Shown one piece after another: positions 28,241-37,155 of a stretch of DNA of 64,000 nt. Numbering within the stretch: position 1 is the first letter of the stretch; the number at the start of each line of letters is the position of its first letter. The notes below the pieces were generated by a model that ran no database searches, was not told where the DNA came from, and worked only from the letters and a program-made list of their open reading frames with translations. Source of the stretch: Acidobacteriota bacterium (GTDB lineage: Bacteria; Acidobacteriota; Terriglobia; Acidiferrales; UBA7541); the NCBI GenBank assembly GCA_003224085.1, contig QHYK01000049.1:113163-177162 (forward strand), written 5' to 3'. Both the position numbers and the translations under genes were made by a program.

Positions 28241-28423
28241 ATGGGACGAAAGAAGGGGCAACGCAAACCTGACGAGGAGATGCGCAGAACGGCTGGCGAT
28301 CTTATTCAGGTCGCCATTGAGGTATTCATGAAAATGCATGGCGTTGACCGGAAAACGACGCAACGGTGGATAACGAGCGCAGCCGTAACCGCCGCAAAAT
28401 GGAAAACTCCCAAGTCTCGATAA
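28241..28423 (+). CDS. small hypothetical protein (60 aa)
   Basis: A short Lys/Arg-rich protein starting MGRKKGQRKPDEE, with an amphipathic helix (DLIQVAIEVFMKMHGV) and a basic C-terminus. AAAAGAA lies close upstream of the ATG. It could be a small DNA-binding protein; not recognised. Confidence 0.4.
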   Translation: MGRKKGQRKPDEEMRRTAGDLIQVAIEVFMKMHGVDRKTTQRWITSAAVTAAKWKTPKSR

Positions 28424-28460
28424 GTCTGGTAATTCCGGCCAATGAGTCTAGGGGACTCAA

Positions 28461-28739
28461 GTGGAGAACGACGAGATGCACGATTCGATTGACATCCAAT
28501 TAAAGGTGCGCTTTGAGGACGGCGAGCTAGTGGAGAAGGCGATTCTTTGCCCTAGTTGCGGGGGCGAAATGAGGACGTACAAGGCATGCGACGGGGACGG
28601 GGAATGCTACGCGCTCTTGGCATGTATGCTTTGCGGAAATCCCTTGGCCGCGTGTGCAACAGAGGAAGAGATGAAAAGAAACCTGGAAGAGATATGGCGG
28701 GAGGTTAAGGCTTACTTGCAACCCACGCGAAAGAATTAG
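28461..28739 (+). CDS. small hypothetical protein with two CxxC motifs
   Basis: 92 residues from GTG 28461, with AGGGGA five bases upstream. ILCPSCGGEM and ACMLCGNPL could form a zinc ribbon around a DGDGECYAL strand, followed by an acidic helix (EEEMKRNLEEIWREVKAYL). It lies 37 bp after the 60-residue gene, so the two may form a unit. Function unknown. Confidence 0.5.
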   Translation: MENDEMHDSIDIQLKVRFEDGELVEKAILCPSCGGEMRTYKACDGDGECYALLACMLCGNPLAACATEEEMKRNLEEIWREVKAYLQPTRKN

Positions 28740-28981
28740 CCGGGGACGCTTTCGCGCAGCATGGTTTTTGTGCCCTGGATGATTTCTGCGGGGCGAAAGG
28801 GAGGATTTCCCTTTCTCAATTTGAAACACCACTCGCCCCACCCTCTAACCCGCGCATAATCAATGATATGATATGTATTCTTCAAATACATGCTAGCATT
28901 ACGGTTTAAGATAGACCGCTCCAATCCGGTTAATTCACCACTTCGGGTCTTGCTTTTGGTATGTGGAATCGGGAAGCTATT

Positions 28982-29425
28982 ATGGACGAACAGGCAATCC
29001 AGATAGTGGCGGATGGGGAGGTCACGGTGTCCTTAGAAATTACACAGCGAGAAATGAACGGGATTTACCTTCTGGCGCTTCGAGGGCGCTTGGTGCTCGG
29101 AGATGAGGGCATCGGGTTTCGCACCACGGTTGACAATCTCCTCTCCTCCGGCGCGACAAGAATTGTGATTAATCTGGAGCACGTCAATTATGTGGACAGC
29201 GCCGGCCTCGGCGCACTGATCGAAGCGCATCGAAAGACAAAAGCGAAAGGTGGACAGCTTAAGCTCTCGAATCTCCGCCCGAACTTCAAGCAGGCCCTGG
29301 AAATCGCCCGCCTGCTGCCCATCTTTGAAACGTTTCCGACCGAGGCTGCCGCTATCGCTGGCTTTCTGAGCTTCGAACCCACTGTCGACGGGCCACGGCA
29401 ATCAGGGCCAACGACTACATTGTGA
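28982..29425 (+). CDS. anti-sigma factor antagonist (STAS domain)
   Basis: 147 residues from ATG 28982 (GGGAAG upstream; ATG 28961 is an alternative). The STAS fold is clear, and the conserved phospho-Ser site is in HVNYVDSAGLGALIEAHR. Such proteins bind an anti-sigma kinase and are switched off by Ser phosphorylation, in general stress or envelope control. No anti-sigma kinase gene is adjacent, so its partner lies elsewhere. Confidence 0.85.
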   Translation: MDEQAIQIVADGEVTVSLEITQREMNGIYLLALRGRLVLGDEGIGFRTTVDNLLSSGATRIVINLEHVNYVDSAGLGALIEAHRKTKAKGGQLKLSNLRPNFKQALEIARLLPIFETFPTEAAAIAGFLSFEPTVDGPRQSGPTTTL

Positions 29426-29646
29426 GGACTGCGCGGAACTGAGCCTTGCCCTCCACGACGCGCCGATGGGCCTTCGAGCTTCAGTCAACGGAACAGCGGA
29501 CACGCGACAGAAGACTGCGAATAAGTGGATAAGAAACAGACATGTCGGTTCTCTTGAGGAGGAATACGACAGGCCATTTGGTAGTCTCCTATTGCGAACG
29601 GGTGTCACTTCAAAAAGGGTAGCCACTTCAAAACAGGAGAGCACGG

Positions 29647-29980
29647 ATGGCCATTTATCAGACCGGGGGATACCGCGTGAAGCCGTCCCCGGTGGAGAAA
29701 GTCAAGCAGGCGATCAAGGTGTTTGTCCGGTACGTGCAAGGAAACGAGCCCGGAACAAAGATGTATCTGGCATGGCAGGAGAAAAACGACCCGACGCGCT
29801 TTCTGCACCTTTTTATTTTTGAAGACTGCGCAGCGCAGGCGCGCCATGGAGGGTCGCGGCGGTAAAGCAGTTCGAGTCTGTCTCCAGAGCTGGTCGGCGG
29901 CGACGTGGTGTTCACCGATTACGAGATGATTTTGGGCAAGCCGACCGAGGCGCAGTGGTTGCAAGGGAAGACCGGGGTAA
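29647..29980 (+). pseudogene. antibiotic-biosynthesis-monooxygenase-like gene with two compensating frameshifts
   Basis: The 5' part (MAIYQTGGYRVKPSPVEKVK, then GTKMYLAWQEKND and FLHLFIFED) has a good AGGAG ribosome site and matches ABM-fold proteins. At about 29850 the sequence continues as AAVKQFESV in another frame, then returns to the first frame as SPELVGGDVVFTDYEM at about 29890. In the original frame there is a TAA at 29863-29865. One insertion and one deletion about 35 bp apart explain this. It is inactive, or the sequence has errors. Confidence 0.6.
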
Positions 29981-30203
29981 GGGAGTCGGGCGAAAAAAGC
30001 AAAGAGTCGAAAGGGCGGACATTGCAGCGTTCTACTTCGTTATGCCCTTACCGCGATCGGTCGGGAACGGAGTGGGCCCGAGGCGGGAGGCTGATCGGCC
30101 GAGTTGCGTTTTGGTGTTGTTTCCTTGCGGCCGCGCCTGTCAGTTCAGGCTTTGATGCTGGAATGGCAAGGAAAGCCCCGAGCAGTTTGTAAAGAACTTG
30201 TTA

Positions 30204-30236
30204 GAAAAAAAAGAACCGACTCCCCGACCAAGTCGG
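30204..30236 (-). terminator. rho-independent terminator of the DUF72 gene
   Basis: On the minus strand, CCGACT, a 9-nt loop and AGTCGG are followed by TTCTTTTTTTT. This is a classical intrinsic terminator 30 bp after the DUF72 stop. Confidence 0.8.
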
Positions 30237-30264
30237 TATAAATTCCGGTCGGCGACTACAACAC

Positions 30265-31335
30265 CTACTTCGTTAGGTCCTTGGGGCGATCGAGCGGGAA
30301 CAGGGTGGGCTCGGCGGGAGGCTGGTCGGCAATTTCGTTGAGTTCGGGATAGTGCTGGCGGAGGGGCTCCGGCACTTTCACTTTTTTGCGCTTCAGGATG
30401 CTGATGAGCTGGAGCGCGTTAACCACGGCCTTGCCCTGGAAATGGTTGTTGGTGATGACGAAGGAGCGCTGCGTGTGCTCGCTGACTTTGCGGACGCGGG
30501 CGATCCACGGTTCAAGCTCTTCCTGGGAATAGAGATAGTTGTAGCGTTCGTGCGACGGCAAGTTTTCGTCGTCGGTGAACCAGGTGTCGTAGCGGCGGCC
30601 GTGCAGGCGGACGTAGCCGACGGGTGAGGTCGCCTGCGCGGAAGGCGCGAGCGAGCGCCCGATGATGGGCTGGTCGATGTTGCAGATGCCCGCGCTGTGC
30701 TCGAGCAGAAGCGCCAGAGTTTCGGGGGAGTTCCAGGTGTCGTGGCGCACTTCGACAACAAGCGGGTAATCGCGAAAACGCAGCAGCACCGCGGAGAGAT
30801 AGGCCATGGATTCCTTGGTGCGGTGGAAGGAAAAAGGGAATTGCAGGAGGACGGCGCCGAGCTTTCCGGCGGCGCGCAAGACGTCGAAGCCGGTGCGGAC
30901 GGCGCTCTCGTCGTCCGTGGCGGAGCCGGAAATTGCGAAAGCAACGTCATGCGTAAAGCGCTGCCAAAGTTTTGCGGTGAAGACGAAATTGCGGTTCCCG
31001 GAAACGAGATCGACCCATTGCTTGGCGGTCTCCGGTTTCAACGGCTGGTAAAACGAAGTGTTGATTTCGATGGTGTCAAAGAATTCAGAAAGATAGGCGG
31101 CTTCGTGGAAGCCGCGCGGCCGGCGCGAGGGATAAACGTAGCCGTGCCAGTCCGGATAAGACCAGCCGGCGGGGCCGATGCGGAGGGCATGCGGGGACGA
31201 GGCGCCCTGCGCTTCGCCTGCGGCGGCTTGAGCCTCTGGAACGTCCAGGGTATTGGGCGTGCCGGGATGATCTTGAGGGCCTGGCACATGGAAAACGCTG
31301 GCGGGGAGGGGAGTTTTTCGTCGGTGTGGCGGCAT
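30265..31335 (-). CDS. DUF72 family protein
   Basis: 356 residues from ATG 31335 (the frame is open further but has no domain). It shows the DUF72 TIM-barrel pattern: RIGPAGWSYPDWHG, then FDTIEINTSFYQ, FVFTAKLWQRFTHD, a QFPFSFHR strand, VEVRHDTW, and the late YVRLHGRRYDTW and VITNNHFQGKAV motifs. DUF72 proteins are widespread and of unclear function; some are linked to DNA or nucleotide metabolism. A strong terminator follows. The first 70 residues are Pro/Ala-rich. Confidence 0.85.
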   Translation of the reverse strand: MPPHRRKTPLPASVFHVPGPQDHPGTPNTLDVPEAQAAAGEAQGASSPHALRIGPAGWSYPDWHGYVYPSRRPRGFHEAAYLSEFFDTIEINTSFYQPLKPETAKQWVDLVSGNRNFVFTAKLWQRFTHDVAFAISGSATDDESAVRTGFDVLRAAGKLGAVLLQFPFSFHRTKESMAYLSAVLLRFRDYPLVVEVRHDTWNSPETLALLLEHSAGICNIDQPIIGRSLAPSAQATSPVGYVRLHGRRYDTWFTDDENLPSHERYNYLYSQEELEPWIARVRKVSEHTQRSFVITNNHFQGKAVVNALQLISILKRKKVKVPEPLRQHYPELNEIADQPPAEPTLFPLDRPKDLTK

Positions 31336-31517
31336 AGTCGCTCTGCTGGACCTTATATATGGGTAGGATAGACTTTGCAACGCATTGAAAAAAGAAATGG
31401 AAGAAATGGCAGAACGGTTGCCCCCGCCGCGACAGGCTGCTATGCTGTGCCCGATGCGGTACTGCTTGCCTATCCCCGTTTGCCCGCCCCTTCCGAGAAA
31501 GTTCCACAGGTGCAAAC

Positions 31518-31871
31518 ATGAAACTTTCCATCAATTACAAGCATGTCGAATCGCACAAACCGGTGGAAGTTGAAGTTGCGCGTCACGTAGCCAAATTGCA
31601 GAAATTGTTGAAGAGCTACTCGCCGGATCTGGTGCAGTTACACGGTGGGTTTTCGGTGAACCCGCGCACGCAGGAAATTTCCTGCGCACTAACCCTCTCG
31701 CTGCCGTCGGGGTCGCTGCGCGCCACCGGGGAAGCGGCTGCGGTGCGCACCAGTTGCAAGAAAGCGTTCAGCGAACTGGAAGCGCAGGTAAAGAAGCACC
31801 AGGAGAAGCTGCGCAAGGATTACGAGTGGAAGCGCAAACGCCCTCGCGTGCGCGAAGTTGCAATCATTTGA
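31518..31871 (+). CDS. short ribosome hibernation factor (HPF/RaiA family)
   Basis: 117 residues. The N-terminus MKLSINYKHVESHKPVEVEV and the basic C-terminal helix (KKHQEKLRKDYEWKRKRP) fit the beta-alpha-beta-beta-beta-alpha fold of HPF/RaiA, without the long-form C-terminal domain. It binds the 30S decoding region and silences ribosomes. It diverges from DUF72, with a 182-bp gap. Confidence 0.8.
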   Translation: MKLSINYKHVESHKPVEVEVARHVAKLQKLLKSYSPDLVQLHGGFSVNPRTQEISCALTLSLPSGSLRATGEAAAVRTSCKKAFSELEAQVKKHQEKLRKDYEWKRKRPRVREVAII

Positions 31872-31928
31872 AGCCCATGGCTGGAGCCAGTGCAGTCATG
31901 TGCCTATTGGAGCCCGAGTATTTTGACC

Positions 31929-31958
31929 GTAGAGGGCGCACCGAGTGGCGCGCTCTAC
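31929..31958 (+). terminator. hairpin after the HPF gene
   Basis: GTAGAG at 31929-31934 pairs with CTCTAC at 31953-31958, and an inner GCGC/GCGC stem follows a G-G mismatch. It is 57 bp after the HPF stop. There is no T tract, so it is a weak call. The rest of the 31872-32410 gap holds nothing recognisable. Confidence 0.35.
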
Positions 31959-32410
31959 GAGAACACTAAGGAGGGAAAGCGGGAGCTAGCCTCCGCGCTC
32001 CCCAAAGGGCCCTGTGGAAAAAGCGGCGCCGTCGCTAACAACTAGAAAGATTCAAGGTGGAATCGGTTCAATTTCTGTTCTGGCGCCCTGTTAAGTGCAG
32101 CACGGAGTTGCATCGCGCCAGTAGACGCCGCTGTACGTTCCTTTCAAGTCACTAGCTTCCAGTTTTTGAAATATTTCCTCAGATTTCGCAACGTCAGTAA
32201 TTCACCTGAGGCGCGTTCAAGGGTTTACCTGATTTATTTCACAGCAGCATCTTGCAAACTCACGGGCGCGGGCTGGCGTGGTGCTCGGGTGGAGTGGTGG
32301 TGTAGCTGCCACAGACGCTCCATGAGCAAGTGGTCTTTCTACCGAGTGATAGCAAATCCGTACAATTGAGAGATTTTGCGCCGTGGCGGGAGCCCGTCTG
32401 AGGAGGGGTG

Positions 32411-35400
32411 ATGATTCGAATGGCAATTCGAAACGGGCATGTCTCTTTTCTTGCGTTGATCACGGGAATCATGATGCTTTGCGGGATATTGGGGGGGGCG
32501 GGGAGTTTGCTGGCGCAGTCGGACCTGGGAAAGATTTCCGGATTTGTGAAGGACCCTTCGGGTGCGACGGTACCGAACGCGAAGGTGACCATTCGAAGCA
32601 ATACTGGCGTGGAGCGCCAGACGACCACAAACGAATCAGGGTATTACGTCATAACGAACGTGCCGCCGGGGCTGTACACGATGACGGTGGAGGCGTCGGG
32701 GTTCCAGAAGTTCGAGAGCACGAACAACAAACCGGACCCGGCGGCGGATATGGTGATTGACGCATCGCTGACGGTGGGTCAAGCGAATCAAACCGTGGAG
32801 GTCTCGGCATCAGCTGTGGTGCTGCAAACGGAATCGGCAGCTGTGCAGAAGTTGGTTACGCGAGAACAAATTGACTCGCTGGAGCTCATGGGGCGTAATC
32901 CAGTCCTGATGGCGAATTTGCTGCCGGGGATGAGGGGAGGAACCCTGGCGAATCTCTCTTTCAATTTCAGCCAGGGCCCGTCGAACATCAACGGAGCAAG
33001 AACGCCGGAGAGCCTGATCACCTATGATGGGGCGCCCGCGGTGCGCACGCGTTCAAACGGTACCAGCCTGGGAGCTGCCGATCTTGACTCCACGCAGGAG
33101 GTGCAGGTTCTGACCGCGAATTATGCGCCGGAATTCGGGAGATCCTCCGGCGGGCAAATTCGTATCACCTCAAAGAGCGGCACACAGGAGTTTCATGGGG
33201 CGGCTTACGAATACGTTCGCAATACGATTTTTGACGCGAACCCTTGGAGACGCAATGCGGTTCCCGCAACGACGAAGATCACCGCGCCAATTCACTACAA
33301 CCAGTTCGGATATAACATCGGAGGCCCCTTGTACATCCCGAACCATTTCAACACGAACAAGACTAAGGTCTTCTGGTACTGGGGCCAGGAGTGGGTGAGG
33401 TACATCTTCACGGACACGCAGAGCCTGACGGTTCCAAGCGTCAAGATGCGAACGGGCGATTTCAGCGAGCTGCTGGATCCGAACAACACTTTCATCACGC
33501 GTAAGGACGCCCTGCAGAACAAGATTCCCGCATTTATAACGGATCCAAACTCGCCCCTGGCCTCACAATGCGGCCAGGAAATTACTCCTCCTACGGGGAC
33601 CTCTCCGGGCGCGTTCAACACAAACGGATGTTTCCCCGGTAATATCATTCCGCAGCCGGGAAGCACGACAACGGGAACGACAGCCAGCCCAAATGGTCTT
33701 GGGATTCTAAACGTGTTTCCTCAGCCCAATCTCACGACACCGCTTTCCAACGGCAACAACTGGTTTTTTTCAGCACAGCACCCGCAACACCAGCGCAAGG
33801 ATACGATCGCGATTGATATAAATATGACGGAAAACCAACGCCTTCGGTTCCGCCACCTATATTACTCATTTTGGGAATACCAGCCGCTCGATGGAAACAC
33901 CAACGAAACGCCAAAGTATTTCGACCGGCCGAACCAGACATATTCGATCGACCATGTGTGGACGATCAGCCCGACGAGGGTGAACGAGATTCTCCTAACC
34001 TATGCACAGGACGTTGTTCACATCCCGGTAAACGCGCCGGCCTTCCTGGATCGCACGAAGGGTGTGGTGCAGGGCACCGGCTACTTCGGACTTAACTATC
34101 CATATATATTCCCCGTAAGCGAGAAGCTCCTTCCCAACCGCATTCCCACAATCAACATGAGCAACTTCTCCCAGATCAACGGTGGGCCGTATCCCTCGCA
34201 CTCGGCAGGACCCATATCTGACTTATCGGAAAGCTTCAGCTGGATCAAAGGGAATCACACATTTAAGTTTGGTGGATTAGTGGAGCACTCGGGAGAGAAT
34301 GACAACGATGAAATCAACGTGCAGGCGTGTCCGACTTGCACGAACAATCAAAACGGCCAATTTTTGTTTACAGATGGCCGCCCCAACGGAACGGGAGTCG
34401 CCGTCGGAAATGCGGCTCTCGGACTGTTTGATACCTATTCGGAAATCGGCCACCGCGCGTACACGATCTTTCGGTCGAATATGTTTGAGGGCTTTGGTCA
34501 GGATGCCTGGAAAGCCCGTCAGAATCTGACCATCACCTACGGCGCGCGCTACACAGTTGTCGTGCCCTACCATGCGGTGTGGGGAAACATGATCGTGTTT
34601 GACCCCAGCTTTTACGATCCGAGCAAAGCGGTCACGGTTGATTCCACGACAGGCTTGATCACAGGGAGTCCAACGATTGATCAGCTTTACAACGGGATGG
34701 TGATACCGGGAACGGGCTTTCCCACTTCAGCGATTGGGCGCGTGCCCGAAGCCCGCACGACTTTATACAGTGTCTTGTTCCATCCCGGAGTTCCGAATCA
34801 TTACTCGGACATTCAGTGGGGCGAGATCCAGCCGCGAGTGGGATTTGCCTACCAGTTCAACAAGAACACTGTGCTGCGGGTGGGCGGGGGTCGGTTCTTT
34901 ACGCGGCTGGGTGTAAGCGATTCGATCTTTCTTGGCGGAAATCCGCCGTTTCAGCCAAATGCCAGCGTTACACTCGGGTCGGTAGACAATCCGGGAGGAA
35001 ATGGAACGAACGCCTTGCCGCTGGTGGTAACGACACAGAGTAAAGCCTTCAAGAATCCAGAGGCGTGGGACTGGAACTTCACGGTGGAGCGCCAGTTATT
35101 CTGGAAGTCGCTTCTCAGCATCGGATATGTGGGCCGCCACGGGTTGCATCTGCAACGGGAGGCGGATATCAATCAACCGACTGCAGCCGTTGTTGCGGCA
35201 AACCCATGCCTTCTCCCCGGGGCAAAGCCGGCATGCAATCTCAATGCGTTCCGGCCGTACAAGGGTTTCAGCTCGATCCGCGAGACCGACAACGTTGCTA
35301 ATTCCATTTATCATTCGCTGCAAGTTTCCTGGACTCGACGTTTCTCGAATGGCCTTCAATTTGGCGCTGCTTATACCTTGTCCAAGAGCATGGACAATGG

Positions 35401-36085
35401 ATCGAACCAGCGGGACGTGGTTCCAGATACCTACGATCCGGGTATGTTGTGGGGCCCCTCAGAGTTCGATGTTCGCCATATCTTGACTGTCAATTATCTT
35501 TACGAATTGCCCTTCTTCCGTCACCAAAGGGGTTTCGTCAGTAAGGCGCTCGGCGGGTGGCAAATCAGCGGCATTTCGCAGTTCCAGACGGGCACGCCAT
35601 GCAGCGTTGCCGGGCCTAAGGACTACGTTGGTGTGGGTTTGGACCCGAACTTCGGATGTGGAGTAAATGGCCAATACTGGGTTGTCAACGGCCATCCCTA
35701 CATCATCGGGAAGTTTGCCGCGAACGGGGCGAAAGATCCCAATCAGTGGTTTGCGACAACGAACCCCGACGGATCCTCCATCTTCACAGCGCCCCCGGCA
35801 GGCACGTTCAACACGCAGCTTGTTCGCGACCTTATTTATCAGCCGGGATTTCAGAACTGGAACATGGGATTGTTCAAGTCCTTCCCGATGAACGAGAAGA
35901 GGGGGTTCCAGTTCCGAGCCGAGGCCTACAACGTGTGGAATCACCCGAACTGGGGCGGCAACAGCGGAGGCGGCGTGGATTTCAACCCGACAAGTCCCAC
36001 GTTCGGTAAGGTTACGTTTAAAGGCAGTGGCAGTTCGGGGCAAGGCGAGCGGAACCTACAACTCGCGCTGCGGTTTTACTTCTGA
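32411..36085 (+). CDS. Oar-like TonB-dependent outer-membrane receptor with N-terminal carboxypeptidase-regulatory-like domain
   Basis: About 1224 residues from ATG 32411 (AGGAGG four bases upstream; GTG 32408 is adjacent). Signal peptide, then a CarboxypepD-regulatory domain (GKISGFVKDPSGATVPNAKV, VPPGLYTMTVEASGF), a plug domain (residues about 150-260, with PVLMANLLPGMRGG and the TYDGAPAV region), and a long beta-barrel ending in a terminal aromatic strand LQLALRFYF. This architecture is very common in Acidobacteriota and is thought to import large substrates or act in surface organisation. It is followed by a 345-bp gap and the LuxR-type regulator. Confidence 0.9.
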   Translation: MIRMAIRNGHVSFLALITGIMMLCGILGGAGSLLAQSDLGKISGFVKDPSGATVPNAKVTIRSNTGVERQTTTNESGYYVITNVPPGLYTMTVEASGFQKFESTNNKPDPAADMVIDASLTVGQANQTVEVSASAVVLQTESAAVQKLVTREQIDSLELMGRNPVLMANLLPGMRGGTLANLSFNFSQGPSNINGARTPESLITYDGAPAVRTRSNGTSLGAADLDSTQEVQVLTANYAPEFGRSSGGQIRITSKSGTQEFHGAAYEYVRNTIFDANPWRRNAVPATTKITAPIHYNQFGYNIGGPLYIPNHFNTNKTKVFWYWGQEWVRYIFTDTQSLTVPSVKMRTGDFSELLDPNNTFITRKDALQNKIPAFITDPNSPLASQCGQEITPPTGTSPGAFNTNGCFPGNIIPQPGSTTTGTTASPNGLGILNVFPQPNLTTPLSNGNNWFFSAQHPQHQRKDTIAIDINMTENQRLRFRHLYYSFWEYQPLDGNTNETPKYFDRPNQTYSIDHVWTISPTRVNEILLTYAQDVVHIPVNAPAFLDRTKGVVQGTGYFGLNYPYIFPVSEKLLPNRIPTINMSNFSQINGGPYPSHSAGPISDLSESFSWIKGNHTFKFGGLVEHSGENDNDEINVQACPTCTNNQNGQFLFTDGRPNGTGVAVGNAALGLFDTYSEIGHRAYTIFRSNMFEGFGQDAWKARQNLTITYGARYTVVVPYHAVWGNMIVFDPSFYDPSKAVTVDSTTGLITGSPTIDQLYNGMVIPGTGFPTSAIGRVPEARTTLYSVLFHPGVPNHYSDIQWGEIQPRVGFAYQFNKNTVLRVGGGRFFTRLGVSDSIFLGGNPPFQPNASVTLGSVDNPGGNGTNALPLVVTTQSKAFKNPEAWDWNFTVERQLFWKSLLSIGYVGRHGLHLQREADINQPTAAVVAANPCLLPGAKPACNLNAFRPYKGFSSIRETDNVANSIYHSLQVSWTRRFSNGLQFGAAYTLSKSMDNGSNQRDVVPDTYDPGMLWGPSEFDVRHILTVNYLYELPFFRHQRGFVSKALGGWQISGISQFQTGTPCSVAGPKDYVGVGLDPNFGCGVNGQYWVVNGHPYIIGKFAANGAKDPNQWFATTNPDGSSIFTAPPAGTFNTQLVRDLIYQPGFQNWNMGLFKSFPMNEKRGFQFRAEAYNVWNHPNWGGNSGGGVDFNPTSPTFGKVTFKGSGSSGQGERNLQLALRFYF

Positions 36086-36430
36086 GAGAGTTGTTGCTCG
36101 TCGAGACCGCGGTTGGCGGCCAGACACGGCAGTGCACACGGAACATAGATGAAGAATTACGCTGTAGCAAGTGGGCAATGCAGAGCAGGAATTCCTTCGA
36201 GATTTCGATTAGGAATTTTCCGGACAGGCGCAGCAAGAATTTATGTGCAAAGAAATACTATCTCCCATCAGCAAATAAGCCATCAGCAAATAAGCCTTGA
36301 CAAGCGAAGAAGAGGAGTTTTACTTTATTTTTTCAAATTTGACGGCCAGACACAGCACCCGTCCTTGTGACTGAGCGTCAAAACCATTAGTCCTCGGCGA
36401 TGTTCGTTGCACCAAGCCACCTGGGCCCCA
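36086..36430. other. intergenic with a 15-bp tandem duplication
   Basis: CATCAGCAAATAAGC occurs twice without a gap at 36266-36280 and 36281-36295. The rest is AT-rich and holds no convincing gene. Confidence 0.5.
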
Positions 36431-37117
36431 ATGACCAACGCTGTCCCCAACGAACCTATCCGGGTGTTCTTGCTAATTGAAACCCGCCTGTTGCGTGAGG
36501 CTTTGGTGCGCCTTTTTTGCAAACGTCCAGACGTTACAGTGGTTGGAGAAAGCGGGCAGGTCGACTTAACGATAAAAGACATTGTGGAATCCAGCTGCGA
36601 TGTGCTGGTTATCGGAGCGTCTCTAGCGAGTTGGCTTCCGGCTAATTTCACATTTGAGGGGCTAGGGTCGCTAGGGCAACTTGGCATCGGGATTGTATTG
36701 ATTGGCGTAGACGCCGACGAGAAACAATTCCTGGCGGCAGTGCGAGCCGGGGTAACCGGCTACTTGCTGAAAGACGCATCGGCCTCGGGAGTGATAGCGG
36801 CTGTGAGGGGAGTGTTTCGCGGCGAGGCTGTTTGTCCCCCGCAGCTCTGCAGCGCCCTCTTCCGATTTGTGGCCCAGATGGCCAAGGAGGCCCCGCTCGC
36901 GAGCCCGGCTCCCCGGCCGGAACTCACTTTGCGTCAGCGGCAATTGGTGGCACTTGTGGCCAAGGGCCTGACGAACAAGGAAATCGCTTCGCGGCTGAAC
37001 CTGTCTGAATTTACGGTGAGGAACCACATTCACCGGATCTTGAAACAGGTGGACGCCGGGAGCCGGAGTGAGGCCGTGGACGTAATCCGTGCCAGCGGAT
37101 TCGTTTTGAACGCCTAG
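36431..37117 (+). CDS. LuxR/NarL-family regulator with an atypical receiver domain
   Basis: 228 residues from ATG 36431 (TTG 36407 upstream is less likely). The N-terminal receiver-like domain starts IRVFLLIETRLLREAL, where DD of the acidic pocket is replaced by IE, and the acceptor region reads CDVLVIGASLAS, so the usual phospho-Asp is Gly. The Lys of the receiver is visible in YLLKDAS. The C-terminal GerE/LuxR HTH is intact (LTLRQRQLVALVAKGLTNKEIASRLN, then RNHIHRIL). It is probably regulated by something other than phosphorylation. Its target may include the TonB receptor upstream; this is a guess. Confidence 0.8.
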   Translation: MTNAVPNEPIRVFLLIETRLLREALVRLFCKRPDVTVVGESGQVDLTIKDIVESSCDVLVIGASLASWLPANFTFEGLGSLGQLGIGIVLIGVDADEKQFLAAVRAGVTGYLLKDASASGVIAAVRGVFRGEAVCPPQLCSALFRFVAQMAKEAPLASPAPRPELTLRQRQLVALVAKGLTNKEIASRLNLSEFTVRNHIHRILKQVDAGSRSEAVDVIRASGFVLNA

Positions 37118-37155
37118 GTGATGCTCGTCTGCGAAAGCTTGGCTGGCGCGCGCTC

